Shown: positions 38,492 through 51,552 of the stretch, one piece after another
How positions within the stretch are numbered: position 1 is the first letter of the stretch
Layout: each line of letters begins with the position of its first letter
Origin: Erpobdella octoculata
Lineage: Eukaryota; Annelida; Clitellata; Hirudinida; Erpobdellidae
Assembly: GCA_963978895.1 (NCBI GenBank)
Contig: OZ022238.1
Span: 46,107,210 to 46,171,209, forward strand
Direction: 5' to 3'
Length of the DNA: 64,000 nucleotides
Program-made: the position numbers and the translations under genes
The notes under the pieces: generated by a model
What the model was told of the DNA's origin: nothing
What the model saw: only the letters and a program-made list of their open reading frames with translations
Databases searched by the model: none

Positions 38492-39008
38492 AAATAAATT
38501 GAGATAATTTGAAATAATGATTAAATCGCTTCGGAAAGTATTGAATATTGTTTTTGCGAATGGGTTAAGTCTATGCTGGAAGTTTCAAAGTTTTAACTTG
38601 TCCAAAAGTTGGTGAAAATCAATTTAAAGATTTTGTGCTGTATATAATAGATCAATATTACTAGAAATTTGGACACTTTACTTTTTTTTTTAAAATGTTT
38701 TCTAAAAAAAGTTTTAACTTGTCCAAAAGTTGGTGAAGATAAAATTTGGACACTTTACTTATTTTTTTTTTCAAATGTTTTCTAAAAAAATGTTTTAACT
38801 TGTCCAAAAGTTGGTGAAAATCAATTTAAAGATTTTGTACTGTATATAATAGATCAATATTACTAGAAATTTGGACACTTTACTTATTTTTTTTTCAAAT
38901 GTTTTCTAAAAAAAGTTTTAACTTGTCCGAAAGTTGGTGAAAAATGATGATTGAAAATTAAAAAATCTGTTTATTTTTATTGTTGATAGTATAGAAGAAT
39001 AAACTTAT

Positions 39009-39585
39009 TTATAATATTAAGTTTTTTCTGGCAGCAACAGAAGCTCCAATAGCAAGTATTTCATCTGGATAAAATTTTTGGTTTGGTGCTAGTCCAAATA
39101 TTTCTTCAACCATATCTTTGACCTTTAAAAAAGTAAATTTTAGTTACAAATATGCTTTTCTGCAGATTTATGTTATATCAAAGAAATGCTTATAACAAAG
39201 TTCCGCTTGCTAAAAATTTCTTTCTTACTTTGGCACCGTTAATACAAAAAACACTCTGATATAACTAGATTTTTTGTGGTTATCATAAAAAGAGCTTGAA
39301 TACCTTTGGCATTTTCGTAATTCCACCAACTAACAAAACTTCATCAATGTCCTTCTTAGTAATTTTGGCTAATTCAGTGGCCTTTTTAATGCTCTCTTCA
39401 CACAAAAAAATTGTCCTTTTAAGCAAATCATCGACAAGGTTTTCAAATTCTTTTCTTGTTATCTCCGTTTTAAAATTTTTATAAACACCATCTAAATCTT
39501 TTCCCCATGTCTCGAAATCTCTTATTTCAGTATCTTCCGATAATCGGATTTTAATATTTTCTACTTTAGCGAGATCCGAGAATGA
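39009..39585 (-). pseudogene. HSP70-like gene, last two exons only
   Basis: Exons 39585-39304 and 39122-39009 duplicate the last two exons of gene A. The duplication stops upstream at 39738, inside the intron, so exons 1-6 are absent. The terminal exon reads FGLAPNQKFYPDEILA, with a few changes from gene A. Confidence 0.88.
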
Positions 39586-39738
39586 CTGCAAATTTAGAAT
39601 TAGAAGCTTTAATTGAAAACATTCCTCATCCAATTACTTTAAATTTTCATAAATGACACTAATAATCTAATATTTATTAGGACTAGGTAAAAACTGTTTA
39701 ACTATTTAACATCTCAATTCTATAACATGAAAATGTTA

Positions 39739-39850
39739 AATATGCTGGCGTCACCAGCACTCGAGCAACCGGGGTAGGGGAGTAAACATCCTGGATGGGT
39801 GACTTTCTTGTTATTACCAAATAGCCGGTGAGTAGAGAGTGATCGGTTCA
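39739..39850 (+). pseudogene. 5S rRNA-like sequence at duplication edge
   Basis: CTCGAGCAACCGGGG, AGTAAACATCCTGGATGGGT and GACTTTCTTGTTATTACC align by eye with the 3' half of metazoan 5S rRNA (CAAGCAACGTCGGGC, AGTACTTGGATGGG, GACCGCCTGGGAATACC). The 5' half is not convincing. It could be a 5S pseudogene or the head of a 5S-derived SINE. It begins exactly where duplication copy 2 ends. Confidence 0.4.
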
Positions 39851-40077
39851 CCCCATGCTTAAGTTGTTGACTCATTTAAAGTTCGAGATAGAGTTAGCTG
39901 GATCATGTGTATGGAAATACTTTCCCTTCGATCGATAAATTAATTAAATTTTTTAATTGAACAAATAACAAAACGACGGTCCTGTCCAAAGTGCACTTTA
40001 TAATAATCTTAACATTTTATCTAATTTAGTTGGTTATATGAATATCAAAGTTTTGAAACATTCGTCCACGTAAGACT

Positions 40078-40285
40078 GAATTTTTTTTAAATTTTATATA
40101 TTTAAATATATATGAATTTTTTTAAAATTTTATATATTTAAATATATATGAATTTTTTTTAAATTTTATATATTTAAATATATATGAATTTTTTTAAAAT
40201 TTTATATATTTAAATATATATGAATTTTTTTTAAATTTTATATATTTAAATATATATGAATTTTTTTAAAATTTTATATATATAA
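40078..40285 (+). repeat. 36-bp tandem repeat
   Basis: About six units built of AAATTTTATATATTTAAATA followed by TATATGAATTTTTTT, period 36 bp. Each unit is strongly self-complementary. No coding content. Confidence 0.93.
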
Positions 40286-41019
40286 ATATATACGTTAACG
40301 AAATAGTAATAACATTAAACAATAACATCACGAATCGAAATAGTCCCAAACCGTAGAAGATGAAAATGTTAAACGAACGTTCTTTGCAAATAGTAACAAT
40401 TAATTAACAGTAAAATATGTTTTTTCTCTGTGAAAAAATCAAAATTTTTTTATTTTTTCGTTTTACAAATTTGAGATTAGCTGAAGCCATCATGCAAAGT
40501 TGTCTCACCACCGTAACATTGGATATGTGTGTATGTAACCATACCATTTTCTATGAACCTTCACAATCACGGTAAATCTCTTATATAAGCCAGAGCCATT
40601 TCAGAATGATAACATGAACAGATAACTGGTCGGTGTGTGCAAATGAGAATATTAAAAATCATCATCTTTTTAATAAAGTAGTTTCATCATCCCCGATAGA
40701 TACAAATCAAGCACAAACAAAATATAGCAAACTAGACTATAAAATGAGTGTCTGCATTAATTCGTATTGTTTCATTAAACGCAAAAAAAAACAAATAAAT
40801 AAACGTGAACGTGTTTATTCCGTCCGACACAAATTCAACCCTTCTGGCTGTTCTCTTCCTCCAGTTGTATCATTATCTCCTGCTCGAGTGCCGCGTCGGA
40901 TATCTCGTCGCTCACGACCTCGTACTCCTGCAGTTCCGCTTGCAGCTCCTTCTCCCAGTCGGAAACTTCTGCGACGTTTAATAATCGTATCGTTTTGTTA
41001 CGTACAGTTCGATGTCAAA

Positions 41020-42465
41020 ATTATTGTTATGCAATTCAATGTTGAAATTATTATGCAATTCAATGTTGAAATTATTTATATGCAATTCAATGTTGAAATT
41101 ATTTATATGCAATTCAATGTTGAAATTATTTATATGCAATTCAATGTAGAAATTATTATGCAATTCAATATTGAAACTATTATGCAATTCAATGTAGAAA
41201 TTATTATGCAATTCAATGTAGAAATTATTATGCAATTCAATATCAAAATTATTATGCAATTCAATGTAGAAATTATTATGCAATTCAATATCAAAATTAT
41301 TATGCAATTCAATGTAGAAATTTTTATGCAATTCAATGTAGAAATTATTATGCAATTCAATATCAAAATTATTATGCAATTCAATGTAGAAATTATTATG
41401 CAATTCAAAATTGAAATTATTATGCAATTCATTGTAGAAATTATTATGCAATTCAATATTGAAATTATTATACAATTCAATATTGAAATTATTATGCAGT
41501 TCAATATTGATATTATTATGCAGTTCAATATCAAAATTATTATGTAATTCAAAATTGAAATTATTATGCAATTCATTGTAAAAATTATTATGCAATTCAA
41601 TGTAGAAATTATTATGCAATTCAATATTGAAATTATTATGCAGTTCATTGTAGAAATTATTATGCAATTTCATATTAAAATTATTATGCAATTCAATATT
41701 GAAATTATTATGCAGTTCAATATTGAAATTATTATGCAGTTCAATATCAAAATTATTATGCAATTCAAAATTGAAATAATTATTATGCAATTCATTGTAG
41801 AAATTATTATGCAATTCAATAAAGAAATTATTATGCAATTCAATATTGAAATTATTATGCAGTTCAATATTAAATTATTATGCAGTTCAATATCAAAATT
41901 ATTATGCAATTCAATATAGAAATTATTATGCAGTTCAATATTGAAATTATTATGCAGTTCAATATCAAAATTATTATGCAATTCAAAATTGAAATTATTA
42001 TGCAATTCATTGTAGAAATTATTATGCAATTCAATGTAGAAATTATTATGCAATTCAATATTGAAATTATTATGCAGTTCAATATTAAAATTATTATGCA
42101 GTTCAATATTGAAATTATTATGCAGTTCAATATCAAAATTATTATGCAATTCAAAATTGAAATTTTTATGCAATTCATTGTAGAAATTATTATGCAATTC
42201 AATGTAGAAATTATTATGCAATTCAATACTGAAATTATTATGCAGTTCAATATTGAAATTATTATGCAGTTCAATATCAAAATTATTATGCAATTCAATA
42301 TAGAAATTATTATGCAATTCAATGTAGAAATTATTATGCAATTCAATGTAGAAATTATTATGCAATTCAATATTGAAATTATTATGCAGTTCAATATTGA
42401 AATTATTATGCAGTTCAATATCAAAATTATTATGCAATTCAATATAGAAATTATTATGCAATTAA
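41020..42465. repeat. 24-bp minisatellite, about 60 copies
   Basis: The unit is close to ATGCAATTCAATATTGAAATT plus ATT, with variants (GTAG, ATCA, TTGA). The period is 24 bp, with three 27-bp units near the left end. Because 24 is divisible by three, frames stay open on both strands (MQFNIEII and LHNNFNIE octapeptides) for hundreds of residues; these are not genes. It lies in the last intron of the SYAP1-like gene. Confidence 0.97.
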
Positions 42466-43009
42466 TGTCAAAACTACTATAAAATTTTTACCAATCGAGT
42501 ACAGACAAGTACAACAGAACTTTACTTGTGAAAAATATATAATTTCTTAAAAACTCTCCTTTATTCCGATGAACAATTGAAAGAGCAAGCAATAATAGAG
42601 TAACTATATATATCTTCTGAAAAAGCATAAACAGACGATGATGCAAACCGTTATTGGACGACGAATTAGTAGTAAGTTGCTGCACGGCCGTGTCGAGGTC
42701 CGGGTCTTGTACATTGGTCGGAATGAATGCGTCGCTCACAAACTCAGATTCTTCGGCTTTCAGGTGCTCTTTGTCGTCCGTGAATTCGGCCTGGTGCTCC
42801 GGTTCCATCGTACTTTCGTCTGCAAGGCGTATCGAAATAATTAAGACGCGATAAGTCGGTACCAACCAGCAACTATATATATATATATATACGACCCATG
42901 CTTTCTGTAACCAAACATCTTTCACACATTGTGACAGTGTCAAATAGATTTTTTTAAACAATAATGTATAACATTTCATCAAAACTGAGCACCTATAAAG
43001 TCTTTTTAT

Positions 43010-43315
43010 TACACACTTTTACTTGACTTCTCTGTCTGTCTATCTGTCGTCAAATTTTGCGATAGATTTTAAACTAACTTCCCGATGAGCTAGAGACTTC
43101 AAAATTTAAACATACCTCCGAACTAATTAATAATGCATTCTATCAAATTTTCGGATCGATTGGACAAAATTTAATTAAATAATTATTTGTGATATTTTCG
43201 TCAAACTATTTATTGTCTATGCTAATATGTTTGTTGTTTATGTAGTAAAAAAAATATAAAAGTGTGTTTTTAAAAAACTTTGATTTTGCTTCACTTGTTA
43301 AGAATTTATCGTTGG
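43010..43315 (-). repeat. Inverted copy of a repeat found in both duplication copies
   Basis: Reverse complement of parts of 35290-35525 and of 36205-36240 (for example CTTCCCGATGAGCTAGAGAC, and ACACTTTTACTTGACTTCTC). Together these are the outer parts of an element that in the duplication is filled by a LINE. It lies inside a SYAP1 intron. Confidence 0.8.
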
Positions 43316-43639
43316 TGTAAAGTACTCGATTGCTTTAAACACTAAAAATTTTAATAATGCACAGCAGGGTCAGCCAGCATACGAGTGAAATAGATAGAAA
43401 CCTTTCATGATATCTTTTGCAGTAGAGCTGGCATCTGAAAACGACAAGAAATAATTATTTACAAAAATATAAAAATCATTTAAACGCATTAAAATTAAAC
43501 GTTCGAATGAAATAGCTAACCAGGTTGGTGAGCGAGCGATGTGAGTTGAGTAGATTGCTTGATGAGCGATACTCTGTAGAAATAATTATGCCAGAACATC
43601 TCTTCTTTGATTCTAAAAGAATTCAGATGGAAATAAATT

Positions 43640-43810
43640 AATTTATGCAATGCAAATAAATGACTATCTTACAATGCAAATAAACGACTATCTATACAAT
43701 GCAAATAAATGACAGTATGCAATGCAAATAAATGAACTCATGAAATGCAGATAAATGACTATTTATGCAATGCAAATAAGTGTCATTCTATGAAATGCAA
43801 TTAAATACAC
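43640..43810 (+). repeat. Imperfect 25-bp array with octamer motifs
   Basis: Tandem units of CAATGCAAATAAATGACTAT type. The 8-mer ATGCAAAT, the POU-factor octamer, occurs exactly at 43650, 43674, 43699, 43722 and 43770. Whether it has regulatory meaning is unknown. Confidence 0.85.
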
Positions 43811-44605
43811 TTATCCAAGGAAAAAAGTCTTAAAATTGGAAATAATTTTGTCCCGATGAAACCTTAAAAACACCCCCCCAAAAAAGCAGTGTTACAAGAT
43901 ATTAATTGAGTTTATTTTATTAGCTGGAGTTAATTAGTTTATAAACAAGTTAGACTTGGTGCTTTGCATAATCAAAAATAAGAATAGAAGTTGAATTGGA
44001 AGTTACAAGTCTGTTAAAAATATCTTCACAAGAACAATATTTTATATTTGAAATTAAATTAAAAAAACCAATCAAACTGCAATCTATAACTGTATGAGTC
44101 GTAAACTCTTATAATTGTTGTCTTTACCGCAAAAACATTTAAAACTTAATTTAATAAAAACAAATTATTTCATTTCGTTTCCAATTCCCATAATCCAATC
44201 AGTCTGCCTAAAACTTGGTAGATATACTAATGATGATAATAATGCATTCTAATAAATTTTTAATTATCATGTCTCCTGTTTTATTACAAATAATTTTAAA
44301 GCCTTTACAAAGAATTAAATGTGAATCAAAATAACGGGTAACAACTAAGACCTAGAGAAACCATTGTGACAGTCACTGTATATTTATGTAAGTCATTGGT
44401 TAACTTTTAATTAATAACTGCCTGAAGGATATGTGAGACGTTTGAGCCTCTCAATAAACTGTTTTTATAACGGTTTTATGATCTTTGGAACTTTTTTTTA
44501 CCTTTTCCTGAGATGTATCGTTAAAAGCATGAATAACTTAACTTGGTCAGCTGTGCCTCGCTAAGGATGAAAAAGGAAGTTTTTACGGTTAATAACACAA
44601 CACTT
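43811..44605. other. No gene recognised
   Basis: AT-rich sequence without recognisable exon or long frame. It contains a run of C's at 43872 and nothing else that I can assign. Confidence 0.5.
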
Positions 44606-44607
44606 TT

Positions 44608-45128
44608 AATAGAAGAAATAATTCAACTTTTCACTCTAATTTATTTAGGCTCAAAATCCTGAAGGGAATCATTAGAGATTAACATGGTAAATTTAAGTTG
44701 TGCAATGCGAATAAATTATCTCGTGAAAACATAAAAAAAAATTAACTTGAAACAGATTCATTGATGGTGCCCATTTTAACCTAAAAATCCTAATTAGCAA
44801 TTAACTACAAAACAAGTAAGCCATAAAAAAACAGGTTTTTTTAAACAAATCCCTTATATTTCTGAATTTGCCCGCATTTCAATTATTGCCAAAAAAAATT
44901 TTTAACGAAATTTTTTTGGAATTTATATATGTAAACACTCATTTAATTGTATTTGATTTAATTTAAAACAGAGATAATTATTATTTTTAATCAAAAATTT
45001 GTTTTCACGAGATAATTTATTCGCATTGCACAACTTAAATTTACCATGCTAATCTCTAATGATTCTCTTCAGGATTTTGAGCCTAAATAAATTAGAGTGA
45101 AAAGTTGAATTATTTCTTCTATTAAAAG
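44608..45128. mobile_element. Foldback MITE with about 135-bp inverted arms
   Basis: The left arm (about 44608-44740, starting CTTTTAATAGAAGAAATAAT) and the right arm (about 44993-45128) are near-perfect reverse complements, with a 250-bp AT-rich centre. No coding content. Confidence 0.92.
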
Positions 45129-45452
45129 CTAGATCTATTAAAATAACAAGTAAATTAAAGAATCAATTTTTGAGTCACTTCCTGATGATAGATTTTTTTC
45201 AAATTTTGCATACATGCTCAAAATAGAAGACAATGCAATATTCAATTATTAGTTTTACAATAAGTCAATTAATTTAGTTAATTTTAATTAATTGCGATAT
45301 TTCGATATAATTAAGATATTTCGACTTTAATATAAAATAAAAAAGTAATATAAGAAAAAATTGATTGCAAAATTTGTGTTTTAATTACATATAAGAGCAT
45401 TGGTTTTAAAAATTCGTTTTTAATTTACTTGTTATTTTAATAGATCTAGCTT
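45126..45452. mobile_element. MITE with about 33-bp inverted ends
   Basis: Starts AAGCTAGATCTATTAAAATA and ends in its reverse complement at 45420-45452. The interior (45155-45430) matches 58105-58230 and 58545-58825, so it is a dispersed family. It abuts the foldback at 44608-45128. Confidence 0.88.
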
Positions 45453-45580
45453 CTGATTCGACAACAGCTACCTTGGGTGACAAAGCGCTTTGTCAGTTAT
45501 ATAACATTTCAAAAAGGGCCAAGGTTGTTTAACTTTGCAGAAGATGTTGTGGTTATAATATATATACATATATATGTATA

Positions 45581-46523
45581 GGGGAGAACCGGACTGAATA
45601 GACACTGTACAAAACGGCCACTGAGATTTTTTCATTTGTTAAATTATTTTTTACGCCCATCTCTCTTTTAAAATGCGTATATATATGAACTCTTTGTTCC
45701 GTGATGTTCTTTTGTGTCTCGTGTATTTCGTTCAGCATTTATAGAGCTTTTTGTTTTTTCGCACGAAAAAGTGAAAACGAGTCAGGTCAGAACTATTCTA
45801 TTCTTATCAAATATTTAAGTTTATATTTTGTAAGAAATAGGGGATTGGTGTCTTTTTGAATATTTTTTTGACTCAAAAACCTATTATGTAGGCAAAATTG
45901 TTGAAGTAAAAGAGGATAAAGTTTCGGCTGATTTTCTGAAATTTGTATACAAAGATAAAGACACCGAAGAGGCCAAATTTTTATCTAAAGATAAAGGGAT
46001 TTGTGAGGCTGATATGGATCAGATTGTTGTAAAAATAGGAGATCCAATCCTTCAAAAATCGAAACGCAGAAATGGACATATAAAATTTTTTTTTGACTTT
46101 TCAGCATATAGTCTTGGTTTATAGGCTACAACTTTTTAATAAAATGACAAAAAAAATTTTTTTTTTTTATTAACAATAATAAAGATTTTTCCGTGAAATA
46201 AAATATTTTGCCTTACCATTTGTTGAGAATTGTGTCTTCTATAATAAAAATTGCATGAGTGACCATTGAGTACTTGGGGCTGGCCATTCAATACTACCAG
46301 GTTGTACTGAATGGCCAGCCAGAAATTTTGGAAGAGGTTGCGTTATTTATCTTTTTTTTTTAAATTGTTATAATATAAAAATTTTTAATAAGCGGTTTTC
46401 AGTAGTGGAATGTTTTTGCTTTCATTATGTGAAAAATTTTTATTTCTATCACTTATAGTTTTTTTGTATGATTGATTTGAATAAAAGTGTAAAATTGTGT
46501 GACCATTTGGTACCACTCTCCCC
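45581..46523 (+). mobile_element. Deleted DNA transposon with GGGGAGA ends
   Basis: The left end GGGGAGAACC and the right end (reverse complement GGGGAGAGTG) are inverted, flanked by TATA on each side. Inside are the tail of a coding region and an inverted repeat at 46278-46321 (GGCTGGCCATTCAATAC against its complement with one mismatch). Similar ends are common on Tc1/pogo-type elements of invertebrates, but I do not fix the superfamily. Confidence 0.75.
45869..46124 (+). pseudogene. C-terminal domain of a transposon protein
   Basis: The frame reads TYYVGKIVEVKEDKVSADFL, KFVYKDKDTEEAKFLSKDKG and IVVKIGDPI, then RRNGHIKFFFDFSAYSLGL and a stop. A small Tudor-like module with this pattern (YVG-x-V, followed by F-D-x-S near the end) is frequent at the C-terminus of transposon-encoded proteins in invertebrates. 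The catalytic part is gone. The assignment rests on pattern only. Confidence 0.5.
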
Positions 46524-46551
46524 TATATATTCATCATAGCAGCAAAGAATT

Positions 46552-46785
46552 ATGTCAAATGCTCGCTGCTATAATATTTTACCGGGTGATTCGCGGATCA
46601 TATACATTGACAAGAAAAACAATCAAATTATTGATATATATGGACGTGGAAAACAATCAAATTATTGGTGGAGAGAGTTGGTAGGTAAAATGGCTTTGCC
46701 CATTTGCCCCACTCACAACTTCGAAAGAAAAATTTGTCAATGTTCGATCCCCTTCCAGTCAACGACTACGAGGACAATTTGCTGA
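46552..46785 (+). other. Short open frame, unrecognised
   Basis: A 77-residue frame (MSNARCYNILPGDSRIIYID ...) just right of the transposon end. It contains an internal near-repeat (KKNNQII / GKQSNYW) and slightly higher GC than its surroundings, which may hint at an exon. I recognise no domain. Confidence 0.15.
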
Positions 46786-46789
46786 TTTT

Positions 46790-47500
46790 TCACACTCATT
46801 CTCATCGACTACCTATAACCTAATATTTAACACAAATTGCCGCTATTGATTTGTATAAAATCTTCCCAATTTTTTAATTAAAGACCATATGGCTCTTAGT
46901 ACAGGGAAACGTCGAGTTGAGCCAGCTATGTGCTTTAAGCAGTTATTACAAAATTAGCTTTATTCTAAAAAAAAGTAAATGATTATTTAAAATTGATTAC
47001 ATTTTACCATAAAAGAGACTTTCGATTTCAAGTGTATTAGCTAAATTTTAATGTATTCAACTGATAAACCAATCAATACAAATTATGAGAAATCTGAATG
47101 GGATTGATTCCCAGGATTAATAATATCAGATCTACTATCATTCCAAGACAGCTAAATAATAAGCAACATTCAGCACCTGATCTAACAAACCTGGTAACTT
47201 TTTAAAGGAAGTGACTTTCAAACTATGTGCAACGAAATGACGATGCCACTATTATTCACACATTTGGATTAAAAATAAGAAATAAAAAACACATTGTGCA
47301 AGTTTATTTAGTATCGACAAGCAAGTTTTGTTTGTTTGTAAAGATGCTGAATAAATAACAATGAATGCACATCGACAAAAAAAGTTTTCAAAGTTTTATA
47401 TGAAAAAAAGAGAAAATACTGTTCCATCTCATATCTGTACAGCACACACAAAAAAAGCTGGTTAAGAGTGTGATGATTAACAGTCTATAGAAGAGTGCTC
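46790..47500. other. No gene recognised
   Basis: AT-rich spacer between the transposon region and the PRMT1-like terminal exon. It probably contains that gene's 3' UTR near its right end, but no polyadenylation site is singled out. Confidence 0.4.
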
Positions 47501-47502
47501 AT

Positions 47503-48799
<1,297 letters not shown>

Positions 48800-48949
48800 C
48801 TAGGGTAAACTTTGAACATAGCAAATTTGAAATTGGTTGTGACATGATGATCAGTAAAATATTGCTTATTCACATTTTGTTTATTTTTAAAAACATCTCT
48901 GCGTAAGCTCATCGACTGATTCCAGACATTGGATAACAAGACTAACAAC

Positions 48950-49250
48950 ATAAACAATTAAACTGATAAATGCCAACAAACAAACTAATAAATCCAGTCA
49001 CATGCCAAAAAATTAACAAATAAACTGATAAATTCAGTCACATGCCAAAAAAATAAACAAAGAAAAAATCTAATAAGTTCAGTCATATGAACAAAAAATA
49101 AACAAATAAAGAAAAACAAATAAAAAACTGATAAAATCAGTCACATGCCAAAAAATAAAGAAATAAAAAAACTAATAAATTCAGTCACATGCCAAAAATA
49201 TAAAGAAATAAAAAAACTAATAAGTTTAGTCATATGAACAAAAAATAAAC
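48950..49250. repeat. Tandem repeat, about 43-50 bp units
   Basis: Five to six imperfect units containing ACTGATAAATTCAGTCACAT plus GCCAAAAAATAAACAAATAAA-type sequence. It lies between the PRMT1-like and VPS50-like exons, exactly where the gene identity changes. Confidence 0.85.
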
Positions 49251-49259
49251 AAAACGTAC

Positions 49260-50091
49260 ATGCAGAATTCTCCTCCTCGTTATCATGGAGTGCATGCCAG
49301 TTGATCGTTTTCTTGCAGCTCAACCCAACTTCCCAGAAAACTTTACACAAGTCGTACAGACACGGCATGAAAACCTCCGACTTTATTAACTGTTCGCAAA
49401 GAATAACAAATCTCTTTTTAATTACTATAAATTATTTTTTATTAAAAATAAAGTAAAAAATGAGTTTTTTTTTCAAATTAATTCATATCTTATACATACA
49501 AGCAATAAAATCTTTCAAGTGAAAATCCCGACTTAAAAATCATGGAAAATACAAGACGAACTTTGCATAAATCGGGAAACTGTTGGAATTTTCCATTGCC
49601 AGTGCCGGAGCACAGCTCTATGTAGCCGAAAACTTTCGTGAATGCGTTGTTGTGAACAATGCTCGCATAATGCATCAGTAGCTGATCAACTGCAACCTGC
49701 ACGAGAAAATAAAAAATTGGTTAATAATAGTTTATAGTTCTTTACACCAGGTGTTTTAAGACTGAAATGGCTACATCATAAGTACTTCCTTTCATGAATA
49801 ATAATTTAACTTTTCCCCCTCCTTTTTCCAGGATTTGGGACTGGCTTGCAAAAGCAAACCAGAGTTCAAAATTAACTAAACTAAATTTAGAAATGTATAT
49901 ATATGCCAAAATTTTTATCAATCATATCATGTCTGTCACTCTCGATTGACGATGAAACTAATTTGAACAAACTGAACATTTTAGAGAAATAAATAAAATT
50001 CAAAAAATTAAATTAATTAATCATTTCTACCTGAGTGTTTCCGAGCAATTGATAGGCTTGAAGGATCCTTCTGTAGTAGTCGACGTCAAAA
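49260..50091 (-). pseudogene. VPS50 (syndetin)-like gene, three internal exons
   Basis: Exons 50091-50031, 49696-49562 and 49380-49260 have agreeing phases and intact frame. They read FDVDYYRRILQAYQLLGNTQ, VAVDQLLMHYASIVHNNAFT, VFGYIELCSGTGNGKFQQF, then EVFMPCLYDLCKVFWEVGLS and INWHALHDNEEENSA. This matches the N-terminal VPS54-like segment of VPS50, the subunit specific to the EARP tethering complex on recycling endosomes (around residue 250-370 of about 960). The last donor (GTACGT) is strong, but the next exon expected on the minus strand is replaced by PRMT1-like exons. No upstream exons are seen to 51540. Fragment or assembly junction. Confidence 0.85.
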
Positions 50092-51540
50092 CTTTGAAGA
50101 AGAAAGAAAAAACAATTTTTTATGATTATTATTAAAATATAATATATTAAAATAAAGGATTGTATTCAATACAAACATAACAAAAATCAATAAAGTAATA
50201 GTTTATGATTATTATTATTATTAAAATATATAAAAAATGAATTAAAACAAATTTTTTTGATTATTATTAAAATACTAGTGGTTTTGCCCGTACCAAGGAC
50301 GGATGTTTTGAAATTATGATGAACTTTTGGATACATTTTTTAGATTAATAAAACTTTATTATTTATTTATTTCTTTGTTCGTTCGTTCATTCATTTATTT
50401 ATTTATAACATTACAATGAAAAATTGGTTTATCGTTCGTAGTCATTTCAAAACAAATGAAAAGAAAAAAAATATTAATAATTTTTATAACTTGAATTTAA
50501 GTAAGGTAAATATTTTTTAATTTATTTAATTATATAAAAATATGTAAGAAAATGTTTTTATATAATTATTTATTATATTTAAATTAATTTGCCGTAGTTA
50601 TCAGATCGTCACATAAAAACGTCTTACACAGACATCTTACACAGACATGGGCTATTATATATATTAATAATATATACAAATAAATGATTATATGCATGTA
50701 TCTATTGGCATCGACTTTGAACCGCTGAATGTATTTTACTGGAATTTGACACACTAGAGTAGGAGCATGGTGTAGTTGGGGGTTGGAGTCCAATTGTCAA
50801 AAAATTACTGTCGACCGATTGGTATTTCCTATAACCAAAAACCTCTAAAAAAAAGCCTGAGCAATACCGGCTGTGTATATATACCAGCTAGCTATTAATA
50901 AAAATTATTAAGAAAATAATAACTTTCATTATCAAAAATTAAAAATAAAACAATTCAATTCGTGGCCTAGAAGTCATCAGACTAATGCCACGTTGAAGAT
51001 CGTCAAAATGAAATATCTTTTTCACCAACTTACCCCCGTCCTTCACTGGAGTGAAGCTAGCCGACGGTCGTAGTATGGCGATAGGTGTATCTTAATGTAT
51101 GGGTGAAACTAGCAGACGCTCAAATGAATTTATTTTTTTTAAAAGAAAAAGTATCACTAATAGAAGAAATATACTTTATATAATCTTATATGTAAACAGA
51201 ATTGTGACACAAGTGTTATTTACAGTCAAAAATTGACTTTGATAAATGTAAACAAATAATGGAAGCGCTTCTGTTGACGTATATTTCGATAACTTAGATT
51301 TACATGATATTCTTTTAACTTTTTGTATTCATCTATGGAGATATTATAAATGTGCAAAGTTTTGTTTTGACACAAGTTGTTTTAATATCTGGCCGACTCA
51401 AAAGAAAATGTACGAGTTTGGTCGTTTCCATAGTGAAACACCGCTGAACTTTCTCTTGTTTTCCCGAAGTTTATATATCTTGCCAAATTCTCAACGCTGC
51501 GAAACGCGGGAGAAAAACGAATATTATCGGGTTTTTCAGT
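50092..51540. other. No gene recognised; AT-rich with one element end
   Basis: No VPS50 exon seen. At 50274-50320 the reading CTAGTGGTTTTGCCCGTACC looks like the reverse complement of a Helitron-type or LINE-type 3' end bordering a T. Short AT runs fill the rest. Confidence 0.4.
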
Positions 51541-51552
51541 CATTTTATTTCA

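Larger units (their letters stand above)
40835..43612 (-). pseudogene. SYAP1-like gene, C-terminal exons
   Basis: Four exons in order: 43612-43521, 43434-43402, 42819-42649, 40968-40835, all with GT/AG ends and matching phases. They read [20 protein letters not shown] (end of the BSD domain), then DASSTAKDIMK, then EESEFVSDAFIPTNVQDPDL, then VSDWEKELQAELQEYEVVSD and a stop after EEENSQKG. This order and these motifs match the C-terminal half of synapse-associated protein 1, which acts in signalling at membranes. The frame is intact, yet no exon for the N-terminal half is found before the next gene fragment (47503). So it is called a fragment, although a distant 5' part cannot be excluded. The last intron holds a large minisatellite. 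Confidence 0.8.

Noticed and set aside
41020..42465. CRISPR-like array
   Set aside because: No spacers: units are contiguous and the DNA is clearly eukaryotic.
41020..42482. Long frames with MQFNIEII or LHNNFNIE repeats on both strands
   Set aside because: They come from a 24-bp minisatellite in an intron and are open on both strands; no start context, domain or complexity supports a protein.
46552..46785. Possible exon of a host gene
   Set aside because: No splice phase, domain or similarity to the neighbouring SYAP1 or PRMT1 genes could be shown; kept only as an unassigned frame.
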